From: Azospirillum brasilense
Lineage (GTDB): Bacteria; Pseudomonadota; Alphaproteobacteria; Azospirillales; Azospirillaceae
Direction of reading: 5' to 3'
Length of the DNA stretch: 64,000 nucleotides
NCBI RefSeq assembly: GCF_008365405.1
Contig: NZ_QOKV01000004.1
Location: forward strand, 62,001 to 126,000
Shown here: piece by piece, positions 17,458-26,261 of the stretch
How positions within the stretch are numbered: position 1 is the stretch's first letter
How the letters are laid out: each line of letters begins with the position of its first letter
Notes under the pieces: generated by a model
What the model was told of the DNA's origin: nothing
Seen by the model: only the letters and a program-made list of their open reading frames with translations
Databases searched by the model: none
Program-made: the position numbers and the translations under genes

Positions 17458-18417
17458 TCAGCGGAACAGGATCGAGGACAGCCGGCGGCGCGTCTGGATC
17501 GTCAGCGGATCGGTCGGGCCGAAGGCCTCGAAGAATTTGACGAGCTGCTTGCGGGCGGCCTCGTCGTTCCAGCCGCGGTCGCGGCGCACCAGTTCCAGAA
17601 GCTCGTCCACCGCGGCCTCGCGCTTGCCGGCGGCGAACAGGGCGAGCGCGAGGTCGAAGCGGGCCTCGTGGTCGTCGTGATTGCGGGCGACCTTCTCCAT
17701 CAGCTCCGGGATCGGGCCGGCGTTGGCGGCCTGCTCGGCGACCTCCAGCGCGCTGCGCACCGCGGCGATCTCCTTGTCCTTGGCGATCGGTTCCGGCACC
17801 TTGTCGAGCATCTGCTTGGCGCGGGCCAGCTCGTCGTTGACGATCAGGCAGCGGACCAGCCCGGCGTAGGCCACGGCGTTCAGGTTCTCCGGATCGGCCT
17901 GCAGGATCTCGCCGTAGATCTCCGACGCGGTCTGGGTGTCGCCGGCCTCCAGCGCCTCCTTGGCCTGGGCCAGCGCCTCCTCGATGACGTCGCCCGCGTC
18001 GCCGCCCGCGGCCCCGGCCAGCTTCACCAGCTTCTCCACGAAGGCCTTCACCTGCGACTCTGGCAGGGCACCCATGAAGCCGTCGACCGGACGCCCCTGG
18101 AAGAAGGCGTAGACCGCCGGGATCGACTGCACGCGGAGCTGCGAGGCGATCATCGGGTCCTTGTCGGTGTCGATCTTGACCAGCCGCACCTTGCCCTTCG
18201 CGGCCAGCACCGTCTTCTCCAGGATCGGGCCGAGCTGCTTGCACGGGCCGCACCAGGGCGCCCAGAAATCGACGATCACCGGCACGGACTGCGACGCCTC
18301 GATGACGTCGGCCATGAAGGCGCGGTCGCTGCTGTCCTTGATCAGGTCACCGGCGGCGGGGGCGGCACCGGCGGCGGCGGGCTTGTTGGCGGGCGGAATG
18401 GAGAACATGGCGGTCAC
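17458..18417 (-). CDS. thioredoxin-domain co-chaperone YbbN/CnoX
   Basis: This 319-residue protein has an N-terminal thioredoxin domain with an intact WCGPC (VIVDFWAPWCGPCKQLGPIL), then about 180 residues of TPR-like helices (EALEAGDTQTASEIYGEILQADP and similar). That is the CnoX/YbbN layout; these proteins hold unfolded or oxidised clients and hand them to GroEL/DnaK. The GTG at 18417 has AAAGGG just upstream; an ATG three codons later is the alternative. Confidence 0.92.
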   Translation of the reverse strand: MTAMFSIPPANKPAAAGAAPAAGDLIKDSSDRAFMADVIEASQSVPVIVDFWAPWCGPCKQLGPILEKTVLAAKGKVRLVKIDTDKDPMIASQLRVQSIPAVYAFFQGRPVDGFMGALPESQVKAFVEKLVKLAGAAGGDAGDVIEEALAQAKEALEAGDTQTASEIYGEILQADPENLNAVAYAGLVRCLIVNDELARAKQMLDKVPEPIAKDKEIAAVRSALEVAEQAANAGPIPELMEKVARNHDDHEARFDLALALFAAGKREAAVDELLELVRRDRGWNDEAARKQLVKFFEAFGPTDPLTIQTRRRLSSILFR

Positions 18418-18462
18418 GTATCCCTTTGCGATCTCGCGTGATAGATGAGCGCACGGGGCGCG

Positions 18463-19029
18463 TTAAGCAAGCGTCGGCTGAGAGTCCGGCGGCTCCTCGC
18501 CGAAGGGCACGATCAGCGGCTCGTGCCCGCCGGCCCGCAGGAAGCGCAGCAGATCCGCGGCGGCGATGGCCGTGGTGCGGTCGTTCAGCAGCGGATGGTA
18601 GTTCAGCGGGTCGTGGGCCAGCATCTGCTCCTGCAGCACCACCCGCACCCGCCGCTCGCGGTCGTTGACCAGCGCGAAGGGCGTGACCGAACCCGGCCGC
18701 ACGCCGAGATGCCGCCACAGCCGGTCGGCGGAGGCGAAGGACAGCCGCGCCGACCCGATCACCTTGTCAAAGCGGTTCAGCTCGACCCGCGCATCCTCCA
18801 GCGCGACGACCAGCCAGTGCTGCTCCTTCTTGTCCTTCAGGAACAGGTTCTTGCAGTGGCCGCCGGGCAGCGCGCCGCGCAGCGCCTTGCTCTCCTCCAC
18901 CGTGTGCAGCGGCGGATGACGGTGGGTCACGGTGCGGATGCCGAGCGCCGCGAGATGCTGCAGAAGCTGCTCCGGGCTCGTCGGCAGCGGCTCCTCGGCC
19001 CTGCCCTCGGGGGTGTCGCGGGTGTCCAT
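18463..19029 (-). CDS. ProX/YbaK-type aminoacyl-tRNA deacylase
   Basis: This 188-residue editing protein hydrolyses mischarged tRNAs (Ala-tRNAPro in ProX). Motifs are THRHPPLHTVEESKALRGALPGGHCKNLFLKDKK, with the catalytic Lys, and GVRPGSVTPFALVNDRERRVRVVLQ. The ATG at 19029 is used; longer versions run antisense across tRNA-Gly and are not coding. It is 45 bases upstream of ybbN on the same strand. Confidence 0.92.
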   Translation of the reverse strand: MDTRDTPEGRAEEPLPTSPEQLLQHLAALGIRTVTHRHPPLHTVEESKALRGALPGGHCKNLFLKDKKEQHWLVVALEDARVELNRFDKVIGSARLSFASADRLWRHLGVRPGSVTPFALVNDRERRVRVVLQEQMLAHDPLNYHPLLNDRTTAIAAADLLRFLRAGGHEPLIVPFGEEPPDSQPTLA

Positions 19030-19193
19030 GGAGCCATCTTTAGCGTTGCCGGGAATATTCGTCCGGGAAAATCCGTCCAGGCGCCCGAGAAAAGTGAAAC
19101 ATGACGCTTGCATTGCGCCGATCCATGAGTATAGTCCGCCGCACGCCGCCGGACGGCACCGGAACAACGGTCCGAACGGCAGCGAAACGGAGC

Positions 19194-19268
19194 GCGGGCG
19201 TAGCTCAGGGGTAGAGCACAACCTTGCCAAGGTTGGGGTCGAGGGTTCGAATCCCTTCGCCCGCTCCA
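19194..19268 (+). tRNA. tRNA-Gly (GCC)
   Basis: The acceptor stem GCGGGCG pairs with CGCCCGC. A D-loop (TAGCTCAGGGGTAGAGCA) follows. The anticodon stem CAACC/GGTTG carries loop TTGCCAA, so the anticodon is GCC. The T-arm is GAGGGTTCGAATCCCTT. CCA is encoded at 19266-19268. This decodes GGC/GGU, the dominant Gly codons in such a GC-rich genome. A terminator lies about 50 bases downstream. Confidence 0.98.
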
Positions 19269-19320
19269 TTTTCCCGACGGAGGCGGTGATCCTCCAGGCG
19301 GGAAACAAGACAGTGGATGG

Positions 19321-19350
19321 AAAGGCTGGGCCTTCGGGTGCCGGCCTTTT
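19321..19350 (+). terminator. intrinsic terminator of tRNA-Gly
   Basis: AAAGGCTGG pairs with CCGGCCTTT (one wobble), enclosing a second small TTCG-containing stem, followed by TTTTTCGTTTTTT. Confidence 0.85.
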
Positions 19351-19504
19351 TCGTTTTTTCCTCCCGAGTCATCCCGCTCCCCGCGCGTTGCGATTCCGCA
19401 ACCGACGCCTCACCCTCCCCGACTCCCCTCGCCCCGAATCAACGCAGCCATACAGGGCGCGCCACCAAATGGCGCAATCGAAAGGTGCGAATCCTGGCAA
19501 ATCC

Positions 19505-19519
19505 CATACTTATGTAGGT
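19505..19519 (+). promoter_or_regulatory. dyad operator candidate, copy 1 (CATAC-N4-GTAGG)
   Basis: CATACTTATGTAGGT has half-sites CATAC and GTAGG four bases apart. It is repeated in inverse at 19574-19588 and in perfect form at 21890-21903. The shared motif around one metabolic island suggests one regulator. Confidence 0.45.
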
Positions 19520-19573
19520 CATTCCCCGCGCTCATATCCCATATGAACGCGTGAATAAATTTACTTATTGGCA

Positions 19574-19588
19574 ACCTACTTGCGTATG
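19574..19588 (-). promoter_or_regulatory. dyad operator candidate, copy 2 (inverse orientation)
   Basis: ACCTACTTGCGTATG; its reverse complement is CATAC-GCAA-GTAGGT, matching copy 1 outside the four-base spacer. Confidence 0.45.
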
Positions 19589-19883
19589 ACCCCCGGAAGG
19601 ACTAAGCTTCAAATGCGAAACAAATAGAACTTCTATCCGTTTAGGGTTGTATGCACCATGGATGGTCCGGTCATGTCGGACGGGCTAAGCCCGTGATTTT
19701 CCCGGATAGGACGCTCCTGTCCGGCCGGCGTCCGCCGCTCCGGCAACGCCGGCCCTCCCCCGCCTGATCGTCACCGGCTCCGCTGTCGTCGCGCTGCGAC
19801 CGGCGGTGCCGCTGGTCGCGCTTCCAAGCCCCGCTTCGTACAGCCCAGACGGCAATCCGCCCAGACGACAAGAGGTCCTTCCC

Positions 19884-20561
19884 ATGGCTATGCAACGCTA
19901 CATCGTGAATTTTCCGCGCCTGTCCCCGGACATGCTGGACATCTGGAAGACGGTCCCCAGCAGCATCGCGTCCGACGTGCAGAACCGCTGCCAGAGCATG
20001 GACGCCCGGATCAAGCCCTGCGCCCCAGGCATGCGCATCTGCGGGCAGGCCCGCACCGCCGTGTCGATGCCGGGCGACAACAGCATGCTGCTGACCGCCT
20101 GCAGCCTGGCCGAACCGGGCGAGGTTGTGGTGGTCGCCGGCGCCGGCCTGGAGGAGGTGGCGCTGGCCGGCGAATGGGTGGTCCGCGGCTGCAAGTCGCG
20201 CGGCCTGGGCGGGCTGGTGATCGACGGCTCCGTCCGCGACCTTCAGGAAATCCGGACCATCGGCTTCCCGGTCTTCGCCAAGGGCTCGGTGCCGCGCGGC
20301 CCGCACAAGTCCTTCGGCGGCAAGATGGACGTGCCGGCCGGCGTCGGCGGCATGGTGGTCAATCCGGGCGACCTCATCATCGGCGACGACGACGGCGTGA
20401 CCGTGGTGCCGCTGGCCGTGATGGACGAGGTGCTGAGGCGCTGCCTGGAGCTGATGGCCAAGGAGAAGGTGTGGTCGCAGCAGCTCGACGCCGGCAAGTC
20501 GCTGATGGAGGTGCTGGGCGTGCCGGAACCGGAGATCGTCGAAACGCCCACCCTGCGCTGA
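19884..20561 (+). CDS. RraA-like class II aldolase/decarboxylase (HMG/CHA aldolase type)
   Basis: This 225-residue cytosolic metal-dependent lyase is of the kind that cleaves 4-carboxy-4-hydroxy-2-oxoadipate or 4-hydroxy-4-methyl-2-oxoglutarate to pyruvate and a keto acid. The active-site pattern is GEWVVRGCKSRGLGGLVIDGSVRDLQEI, with R118-D119 and acidic residues placed as in the aldolases. It resembles aldolases more than the RNase E inhibitor RraA because that pattern is intact. It is followed by an AEC carrier. The dyad-bearing promoter region upstream suggests induction by an organic acid, which is inference. Confidence 0.85.
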   Translation: MAMQRYIVNFPRLSPDMLDIWKTVPSSIASDVQNRCQSMDARIKPCAPGMRICGQARTAVSMPGDNSMLLTACSLAEPGEVVVVAGAGLEEVALAGEWVVRGCKSRGLGGLVIDGSVRDLQEIRTIGFPVFAKGSVPRGPHKSFGGKMDVPAGVGGMVVNPGDLIIGDDDGVTVVPLAVMDEVLRRCLELMAKEKVWSQQLDAGKSLMEVLGVPEPEIVETPTLR

Positions 20562-20641
20562 CCCCCAGCGCCTCCGCCGGACCACGCGCGCCGGCGAACC
20601 GCACAGCCCCTTGAGCCGCCCCAAGACCGGTTTCCGCTGCC

Positions 20642-21571
20642 ATGACGCTCATCTTTCAAATCGTGCTGCCGATGTTCGTCCTGGTCGCGCTCGGCTTCTA
20701 CGCCGGGAAATCGGGCAATTTCAGCAACACGGCGGCTCAGGGGCTGTCGCGCTTTCTCGGCATCTACGCCCTGCCCGCGCTGCTGTTCGCGGCGATGGCC
20801 AAGGCGAAGATCCCCGATCCCATCGAATGGGGCTTCGTGGCGTCCTTCTTCGTCGCGGCCTTCATCATCTTCGGGCTGGGTGCCGCCTGGATGCTGTCCA
20901 TCCGGCGGCGGGACGAGGCGGCGATCGGCGGCTTCGCCCCCTCCTTCTCCTCCATCGGCCTGCTCGGCGCGCCGATCCTGATGGACGCCTACGGATCGTC
21001 GGTGGCCATCCCGGTGATGCTGCTGATCCTGTTCCAGTCGCCGCTCCTCTTCACCACGGCGACGATGATCGCCGAGGCGCAGCGGACGGCGGGCGGGCGG
21101 CCGGTCGCCGCCGCGGTCAATGCCGTCAAGGCGACCCTGCTCAGCCCGATGATCCTGTCCATCGTCGTCGGCATGGGCTTCAACCTGACCGGCGTTCATG
21201 TGCCGGACGCGGTCATGAAGGCGGCGGACTACGCCGCGGCCACCGTTCTGCCCTGCGCCTGCTTCACGCTGGGTACCGCGCTGTCCTTCGGGAAGCTGTC
21301 GGGCAAGTTCGGCCAGGCGCTGGTCCTGGCGGTGATGAAGACGGTCCTGCACCCGGTGCTGACCTGGGTCCTGGCGGTGGAGGTGTTCCACCTGCCGCCG
21401 GACTGGCTGGCCCCCGCCGTGACCGCGGCGGCGCTGCCCATCGGCGTCAACGTCTACGCCTTCGCCGAGCGCTACCAGACGGGGCGGGAACTGGTGTCCA
21501 TGTCGCTTCTGCTGTCCACCCTGATGTCCCCGATCTCGATTTCCGTCGCCTTCATGGTGGCGATGGGCTGA
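20642..21571 (+). CDS. AEC-family (auxin efflux carrier-like) transporter
   Basis: This 309-residue inner-membrane protein has about ten helices in two five-helix halves. Typical AEC features are MTLIFQIVLPMFVLVALGFYAG, GLLGAPILMDAYG and GINPLT-like NVYAFAERYQTG near the end. Bacterial members move malate, malonate and other dicarboxylates. It lies 80 bases after the aldolase gene, in the same orientation and probably the same transcript. The export or import direction is unknown. Confidence 0.9.
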   Translation: MTLIFQIVLPMFVLVALGFYAGKSGNFSNTAAQGLSRFLGIYALPALLFAAMAKAKIPDPIEWGFVASFFVAAFIIFGLGAAWMLSIRRRDEAAIGGFAPSFSSIGLLGAPILMDAYGSSVAIPVMLLILFQSPLLFTTATMIAEAQRTAGGRPVAAAVNAVKATLLSPMILSIVVGMGFNLTGVHVPDAVMKAADYAAATVLPCACFTLGTALSFGKLSGKFGQALVLAVMKTVLHPVLTWVLAVEVFHLPPDWLAPAVTAAALPIGVNVYAFAERYQTGRELVSMSLLLSTLMSPISISVAFMVAMG

Positions 21572-22116
21572 CACGGTCATTTCGACGCAGGCGACTTTCA
21601 TTATGCGTCCATTTGACGCTTATCACGCACGCCCGACCGTGCGGAACTCCAGAAAACCACGCCAGATAGAAAGCATTCGTCGAAAATCGCTGTTATTTCC
21701 GAATGTCCGGTTCGGTCAACACGATTGATACACGAATAGAGACTCTGTATCTTCCACCTTGAAGCGTCAAAACCGCTTTCATCAGGTCGATCTGACAGCG
21801 TTGGTTCTATGAAACGCTCCTTTTTGCGAGAAAGACGACTGAACTCCGCCGCCGCGCCGGCGACGGGATCGGCCACCCACGAAGACAGACATACCGAAGT
21901 ATGCACCCATCCTGCTCAAAGCCAGGACGGCTCTTCGTCTCGTTCATGACCCGATATTCCAATGCTGTCGAAATCAAAGAGCATCGATCTTTACGAGAAT
22001 TTCAGAAAAGGAGGCCCAGCCTGTGTCCGCATCGGGACGGGCGGGATCTCCCGGGACCCCACCGCGCCCGCGGCCAAGGGGTCTTCCGCAATACCGCAGG
22101 AAAGAAGGGCATCCAG
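21572..22116. other. 545-base intergenic region upstream of the first Bug gene
   Basis: No gene is supported here. The region is AT-richer than its neighbours. It contains a GATACA/TGTATC inverted repeat (21727-21732 and 21746-21751) and a perfect CATAC-CGAA-GTATG dyad (21890-21903). A strong AAAGGAGG-like sequence at about 22007-22014 is not followed by a plausible coding start. The true ribosome site of the Bug gene is the AAGAAGG just before 22117. Confidence 0.4.
21890..21903 (+). promoter_or_regulatory. dyad operator candidate, perfect copy (CATAC-N4-GTATG)
   Basis: CATACCGAAGTATG is a perfect palindrome apart from its four-base centre. It matches the imperfect copies upstream of the aldolase gene. 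It lies 214 bases before the first Bug gene. Confidence 0.5.
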
Positions 22117-23100
22117 ATGATCATTCGCAGCAAGTTCCTGGCGCTGGCGGCCGGGACACTGGCGCTGGCCATGTCGACGACCGCGCTGTCGACGGCCCGG
22201 GCCGCCTATCCCGAGAAGCCGATCACCGTGGTCGTCGCCTACGACGCCGGCGGTTCGACCGACGTGACCGCGCGCCTGCTGGCGCCCTTCATCGAGAAGC
22301 ATCTGGGCGGCACCCGGATCGAGGTGGTGAACAAGCCGGGCGCCGGCGGCGAGATCGGCTTCGCGGCCATCGCCGACGCCGCGCCGGACGGCTATTCCAT
22401 CGGCTTCTGCAACACGCCGAACATGGTCTCGATCCCGATCGAGCGTCAGGCCCGCTTCTCGGCGGACCGGCTGGACCCGCTGGTGAACGTCGTCGACGAT
22501 CCGGGCGTGTGGAGCGTTCCCGGCGACAGCGCCTTCAAGACGCTGAAGGACGTCGCGGAGCACGCCAAGGCCAACCCGAACACCGTCACCGTCGGCACCA
22601 CCGGCGTGGGCTCGGACGACCAGCTCGCCATGCTGCTGGTGCAGCGCCAGGCGGGCGTGCAGTTCACCCATGTGCCCTTCTCCGGCTCCGCCGCCAACTA
22701 CAAGGCGATGCTCGCCAAGAAGATCCAGATCAGCGGCCAGAACCTCGGCGAGGGGCTGCGCGGTCAGGCCTCCGACCAGATCCGCGTGCTGGGCGTGATG
22801 AGCAAGGAGCGCTGGAAGGCCGCCCCGGACATCCCGACCTTCGCGGAGCAGGGCTACCCGGTGCTGATGGCCTCGCTGCGCGGCGTCTGCGCGCCGAAGG
22901 GCCTGCCCGCCGACGTCCGCGCCAAGCTGGTGGACGCCGTCACCAAGGCCGCGACCGATCCGGAGTTCGTGGCGAAGGCCGAGGCCAAGGAGACCTTCCA
23001 GCCGCTGCGCGTCCTCGGCCCCGACGCCTTCGCGGCGGAGCTGAAGCAGCTCGACACCGAGCTGAAGTCGCTGTGGCAGTCGTCGCCCTGGCTGAAGTGA
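22117..23100 (+). CDS. Bug-family (TctC-like) periplasmic binding protein, copy 1
   Basis: This 327-residue exported protein has signal peptide MIIRSKFLALAAGTLALAMSTTALSTARA and mature start AYPEKPITVVVAYDAGGSTDVTARLLAPF. The GG-S-D and PGAGGEIGFAAIADAAPDGYSIGF blocks are Bug hallmarks; these proteins bind carboxylic or amino acids between two beta-loop domains. It lacks adjacent tctA/tctB membrane genes. It is a clear paralogue of the minus-strand gene at 25043-26014, with shared runs such as GVGSDD, QISGQNLGEGLRG/QICGQNLGEGLRG and the C-terminal PWLK. It sits upstream of a chemoreceptor, which suggests joint ligand sensing. Confidence 0.93.
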   Translation: MIIRSKFLALAAGTLALAMSTTALSTARAAYPEKPITVVVAYDAGGSTDVTARLLAPFIEKHLGGTRIEVVNKPGAGGEIGFAAIADAAPDGYSIGFCNTPNMVSIPIERQARFSADRLDPLVNVVDDPGVWSVPGDSAFKTLKDVAEHAKANPNTVTVGTTGVGSDDQLAMLLVQRQAGVQFTHVPFSGSAANYKAMLAKKIQISGQNLGEGLRGQASDQIRVLGVMSKERWKAAPDIPTFAEQGYPVLMASLRGVCAPKGLPADVRAKLVDAVTKAATDPEFVAKAEAKETFQPLRVLGPDAFAAELKQLDTELKSLWQSSPWLK

Positions 23101-23255
23101 TCCGGGGCTGACGCGACCCGGGCGGGCTGGTCCGTCCGGGTCCGGCCCATCCGCGAAACCACCCGCCGCCGGCCGCCCGGCCTGCGACGGGTGCGGTTCA
23201 AGCCCCCTGACCATCCGGCGCCAACGGACCGGCCAATGGTTGAAGCAGGTGCTCC

Positions 23256-24953
23256 ATGACTTTCCTCAATCACCTCCACATTCCCACCAAAATGGGAATC
23301 CCGGCGGCGACAGCGATCCTGGGCATGCTTGCCATCGCGTTGCTCGGCGGCTCCGCCATCACGGAACAGTCACGCCTGCTGGACACGCTGTTCAATCGCT
23401 CCTTCACGCGGGAAGCGGATGTCCAGGCGTTGACCGACACGCTGACCGTCGCCCACGCCGGCCTCTACCGAACGGTGATCCTCAGCACCGCCAACGCCTC
23501 TCCCAAGGCGGTCGAGGATGAATCGAAGGCCCTGACCGAACAGATCACCAAGCTGAAGACCCAGGCGGACAAGATGAAGGGCCAGTCCGCCGCGACCGAG
23601 GAGGAGGGGCAGATCCTCCAGCGCTTCGGCTCCGACACCGCGGCCTATCAGGCGAAGGTGACCAGCTTCCTCGACCTGCTGAAGATGGGCGTCGATCCGC
23701 TCGACTTCCTGCAGGAGGTCCAGGCGGCCTACGGGCGCCTGAACGGCACCGCCCGCGACTACCTGACCTACCAGCGCCAACAGTCGGCCGACGCCTACGC
23801 CAATGTGAACGCGTCGGTCGACGCGACCACCCAGGCCTTCGTCGCCTCGGCGATCGTCGCCCTGCTGATCACGGTGGGCGTCGCGCTGTTCATCGGCTTC
23901 AACATCGCCCGTCCGGTGGTCCGCCTGACCATGGTCATGGAACGGCTGGCCCAGGGCCGGCTGGAGGACGAGGTGCCCGCCGCCGAGCGCGGCGACGAGA
24001 TCGGCCAGATGGCCCGCACCGTCCGCGTCTTCAAGGAGAACGCGCTGCGCGTCCAGGAGATGGCGCGCGAGCAGGAGGCCATGCGCGCCCGCGCCACCGA
24101 GGAGCAGCGCCGGGCCATGAACAGCCTCGCCGCCGATCTGGAGGCGTCGGTCAAGGCGATGATGGGCGAGGTGGTGCGGTCCGCCACATCCATGCGCGGC
24201 GAAGCCAACGTCATGCTGGAGAACGCCCGCCAGACCAGCCACCACAGCGACTCGGTCGCCCACGCCGTGCAGGAGGCCACCAGCGAGGTGGAGAGCGTCG
24301 CCGCCGGCGCCGAGCAACTCCGCGCCTCCATCGACGAGATCACCCGCTCCATCACCCAGTCGACCCAGCTCGCCCGCGGCGCGGTGGACGAGGCCGGGCG
24401 GACCGACTCGATCGTCCAGGGCCTCAGCGAGGCCAGCCGGAAGATCGAGGAGGTGGTCGGCCTCATCAACAACATCGCCGGCCAGACCAACCTGCTGGCG
24501 CTGAACGCCACCATCGAGGCGGCCCGCGCGGGAGAGGCCGGCAAGGGCTTCGCCGTGGTGGCCCAGGAGGTCAAGAGCCTCGCCAACCAGACCGCCAAGG
24601 CCACCGACGAGATCGGCGCGGAGATCGCGGCGGTTCAAGCGGCGACCACCGCGGCGGTCAACGCCATCCGCGCCATCGTCAACACCATCCGGCAGGTGGA
24701 CGAATCGCTCAGCACCGTCGCCGCGGCGGTGGAGGAGCAGGACGCCGCCACCCGCGACATCAGCGAGCGTTCGCAGCGCGCCGCCACCGACACGGTGGCC
24801 GTGCTCCAGGAAATGCGGCTGGTCCAGCAGGCGGCGGAGACCACCGGCCATTCCGCCGGCGCCGTCCAGACCACGACGGAGGAGCTGTCGCGCAGCTTCA
24901 ACCGGCTGGACAACGAGATCGAAGCCTTCATCACCCGCATCACCGCGGCCTGA
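23256..24953 (+). CDS. methyl-accepting chemotaxis protein
   Basis: This 565-residue chemoreceptor has TM1 at about residues 13-33, a periplasmic four-helix-bundle-type domain (34-193), TM2 at 194-216, HAMP at 217-270 and the signalling domain to the end. The hairpin tip reads [52 protein letters not shown]. It lacks a C-terminal CheR-tethering pentapeptide. It lies between two paralogous Bug binding proteins, so it may respond to the same carboxylate, directly or through a Bug protein. ATG 23256 lies well downstream of the Bug stop (155 bases). Confidence 0.96.
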   Translation: MTFLNHLHIPTKMGIPAATAILGMLAIALLGGSAITEQSRLLDTLFNRSFTREADVQALTDTLTVAHAGLYRTVILSTANASPKAVEDESKALTEQITKLKTQADKMKGQSAATEEEGQILQRFGSDTAAYQAKVTSFLDLLKMGVDPLDFLQEVQAAYGRLNGTARDYLTYQRQQSADAYANVNASVDATTQAFVASAIVALLITVGVALFIGFNIARPVVRLTMVMERLAQGRLEDEVPAAERGDEIGQMARTVRVFKENALRVQEMAREQEAMRARATEEQRRAMNSLAADLEASVKAMMGEVVRSATSMRGEANVMLENARQTSHHSDSVAHAVQEATSEVESVAAGAEQLRASIDEITRSITQSTQLARGAVDEAGRTDSIVQGLSEASRKIEEVVGLINNIAGQTNLLALNATIEAARAGEAGKGFAVVAQEVKSLANQTAKATDEIGAEIAAVQAATTAAVNAIRAIVNTIRQVDESLSTVAAAVEEQDAATRDISERSQRAATDTVAVLQEMRLVQQAAETTGHSAGAVQTTTEELSRSFNRLDNEIEAFITRITAA

Positions 24954-24976
24954 CCGGACAGGACGCCGCCCATGAA

Positions 24977-25012
24977 AAAGGCCCCTCTTCCGCTTGGGAG
25001 AGGGGCCTTTCC
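24977..25012 (+). terminator. bidirectional terminator between the chemoreceptor and Bug copy 2
   Basis: AAAGGCCCCTCT and AGAGGGGCCTTT form a 12-bp stem with a 10-base loop. Flanking A and T runs let it act on both convergent transcripts. Confidence 0.9.
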
Positions 25013-25042
25013 TATGTGGCCTGTCCTGTTCGCTCGCCCCGG

Positions 25043-26014
25043 TCACTTCAACCAGGGGAACTCGCGCCAGAGGTTGCGGAAATCGCCGTCCAGCTCCTTC
25101 AGCTCCGCGGAAAAGGCTTCCGAATCGAGGATGCGCAGCGGCTGGTAGGTGTCGCGGGCCTTGCTCTGGAATTCCGGGTCGTTGGCGGCCTTGGTTACCG
25201 CCTCCACCAACTTGGTGCGGATCTCCGGCGGCAGGCCCTTCGGCGCGCCGACGCCGCGCAGCGACGCCATGGTGATGTTGTAGCCCAGTTCCTTGAAGGT
25301 CGGCAGGTCGGGCGCCATGTCCCAGCGCTGCGTGCTCATCACGCCCAGGATGCGGATGTTGTCGCCGCCGGCCTTGCCGCGCAGCCCCTCGCCCAGATTC
25401 TGGCCGCAGATCTGGGTGTGGCGGCCGAGCATGGAACGGTAGTTCTCAGCGCTGCCCGGAAACGGCACGTGGGTGAAGCGGACGTCCGCTTGGCGCTGGA
25501 GCAGCAGCATGCCCAGATGGTCGTCCGACCCGACGCCGGTGGAGCCCAACGTGATGGTGTTCGGGTTGGCCTTGGCCTGGGCGACCAGATCCTCCACCGT
25601 CTTGTAGGGGCTGTCGCCGTGGACCGTCATGATGCCCGGGTCGTCGACGATGTTGACCAGCGCGTCCAGCCGGTCGAGCGTGAAGCGGGCATTGCGCTCG
25701 ATCGGGATGGTGACGACGTTCGGCGTGTTGATGAAGCCGATGGTGTAGCCGTCCGGCGTGGCGTCGGCGATGGCCGCGAAGCCGATCTCTCCCCCGGCGC
25801 CGCCGCGGTTCATCACCACGATCCGCGCGCCGCCGCCCAGATATTTTTCGATGTAGGGCGCCAGCATGCGCGCGGTCACGTCGGTCGATCCGCCGGCCCC
25901 GTAGGCGACGATCATGGTGATCGGCTTGTCCGGGTAGGCGGCCTGGGCCGCCGTCGCGCCCAACAGCAGGACGCAGGAGGTCAGGAGGCTTGAAAAGAAA
26001 CGTCTGGCTTTCAT
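25043..26014 (-). CDS. Bug-family (TctC-like) periplasmic binding protein, copy 2
   Basis: This 323-residue exported protein has signal peptide MKARRFFSSLLTSCVLLLGATAAQA and mature start AYPDKPITMIVAYGAGGSTDVTARMLAPY. It matches copy 1 along its whole length, so the two probably arose by duplication and bind related ligands. The changed pocket-loop residues (DAGG to GAGG; NKPGAGGE to NRGGAGGE) may alter specificity. It converges on the chemoreceptor. A degenerate ATAC-TATA-GTGT dyad lies upstream, near 26121-26132. Confidence 0.93.
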   Translation of the reverse strand: MKARRFFSSLLTSCVLLLGATAAQAAYPDKPITMIVAYGAGGSTDVTARMLAPYIEKYLGGGARIVVMNRGGAGGEIGFAAIADATPDGYTIGFINTPNVVTIPIERNARFTLDRLDALVNIVDDPGIMTVHGDSPYKTVEDLVAQAKANPNTITLGSTGVGSDDHLGMLLLQRQADVRFTHVPFPGSAENYRSMLGRHTQICGQNLGEGLRGKAGGDNIRILGVMSTQRWDMAPDLPTFKELGYNITMASLRGVGAPKGLPPEIRTKLVEAVTKAANDPEFQSKARDTYQPLRILDSEAFSAELKELDGDFRNLWREFPWLK

Positions 26015-26205
26015 GGTCGGCTCCGCCAAATGCTGCCGCCCGATTACCACAACGGAGCGCCGCCAAGGAGCGCGCCCGTGGCATCGGTTGCACAATTCAT
26101 AGTAACACGATTTTTTGTACACTATAGTATTTATGGCGCAACCGTAATGAGAGTGCCGGACACCGCGTCGCACCGGCCGGCATCACCGCAGGACGACGGC
26201 GAAAT

Positions 26206-26228
26206 GGCCTTTCCACTTAGGAAAGGCC
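26206..26228 (-). terminator. terminator-like hairpin after the HD-GYP gene
   Basis: GGCCTTTCC and GGAAAGGCC form a perfect 9-bp stem with a 5-base loop, 34 bases beyond the HD-GYP stop. Only a short T stretch follows on the minus strand. Confidence 0.45.
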
Positions 26229-26261
26229 GTTCGGTCAGGTTCCGTCACACAACGACGCGGG

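Larger units (their letters stand above)
19351..19883. other. AT-richer regulatory region upstream of the RraA-like aldolase gene
   Basis: About 530 bases hold no gene I can support. The stretch 19500-19660 is unusually AT-rich for this genome and contains three dyads: CATAC-TTAT-GTAGGT at 19505-19519, TCATAT-CCC-ATATGA (perfect) at 19532-19546, and ACCTAC-TTGC-GTATG at 19574-19588. The first and third are inverted copies of one motif 70 bases apart. This looks like the control region of the downstream aldolase/transporter operon. Confidence 0.5.

Noticed and set aside
18463..19308. N-terminal extension of the ProX-like gene with AKGFEPSTPTLARLCSTPELRP
   Set aside because: This peptide is the well-known antisense translation of a tRNA, here tRNA-Gly(GCC).
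22007..22116. Upstream start of the first Bug gene using the AAAGGAGG near 22007
   Set aside because: The longer version would place about 30 non-hydrophobic residues before the signal peptide. MIIRSKFLALAAG at 22117 is a proper export start.
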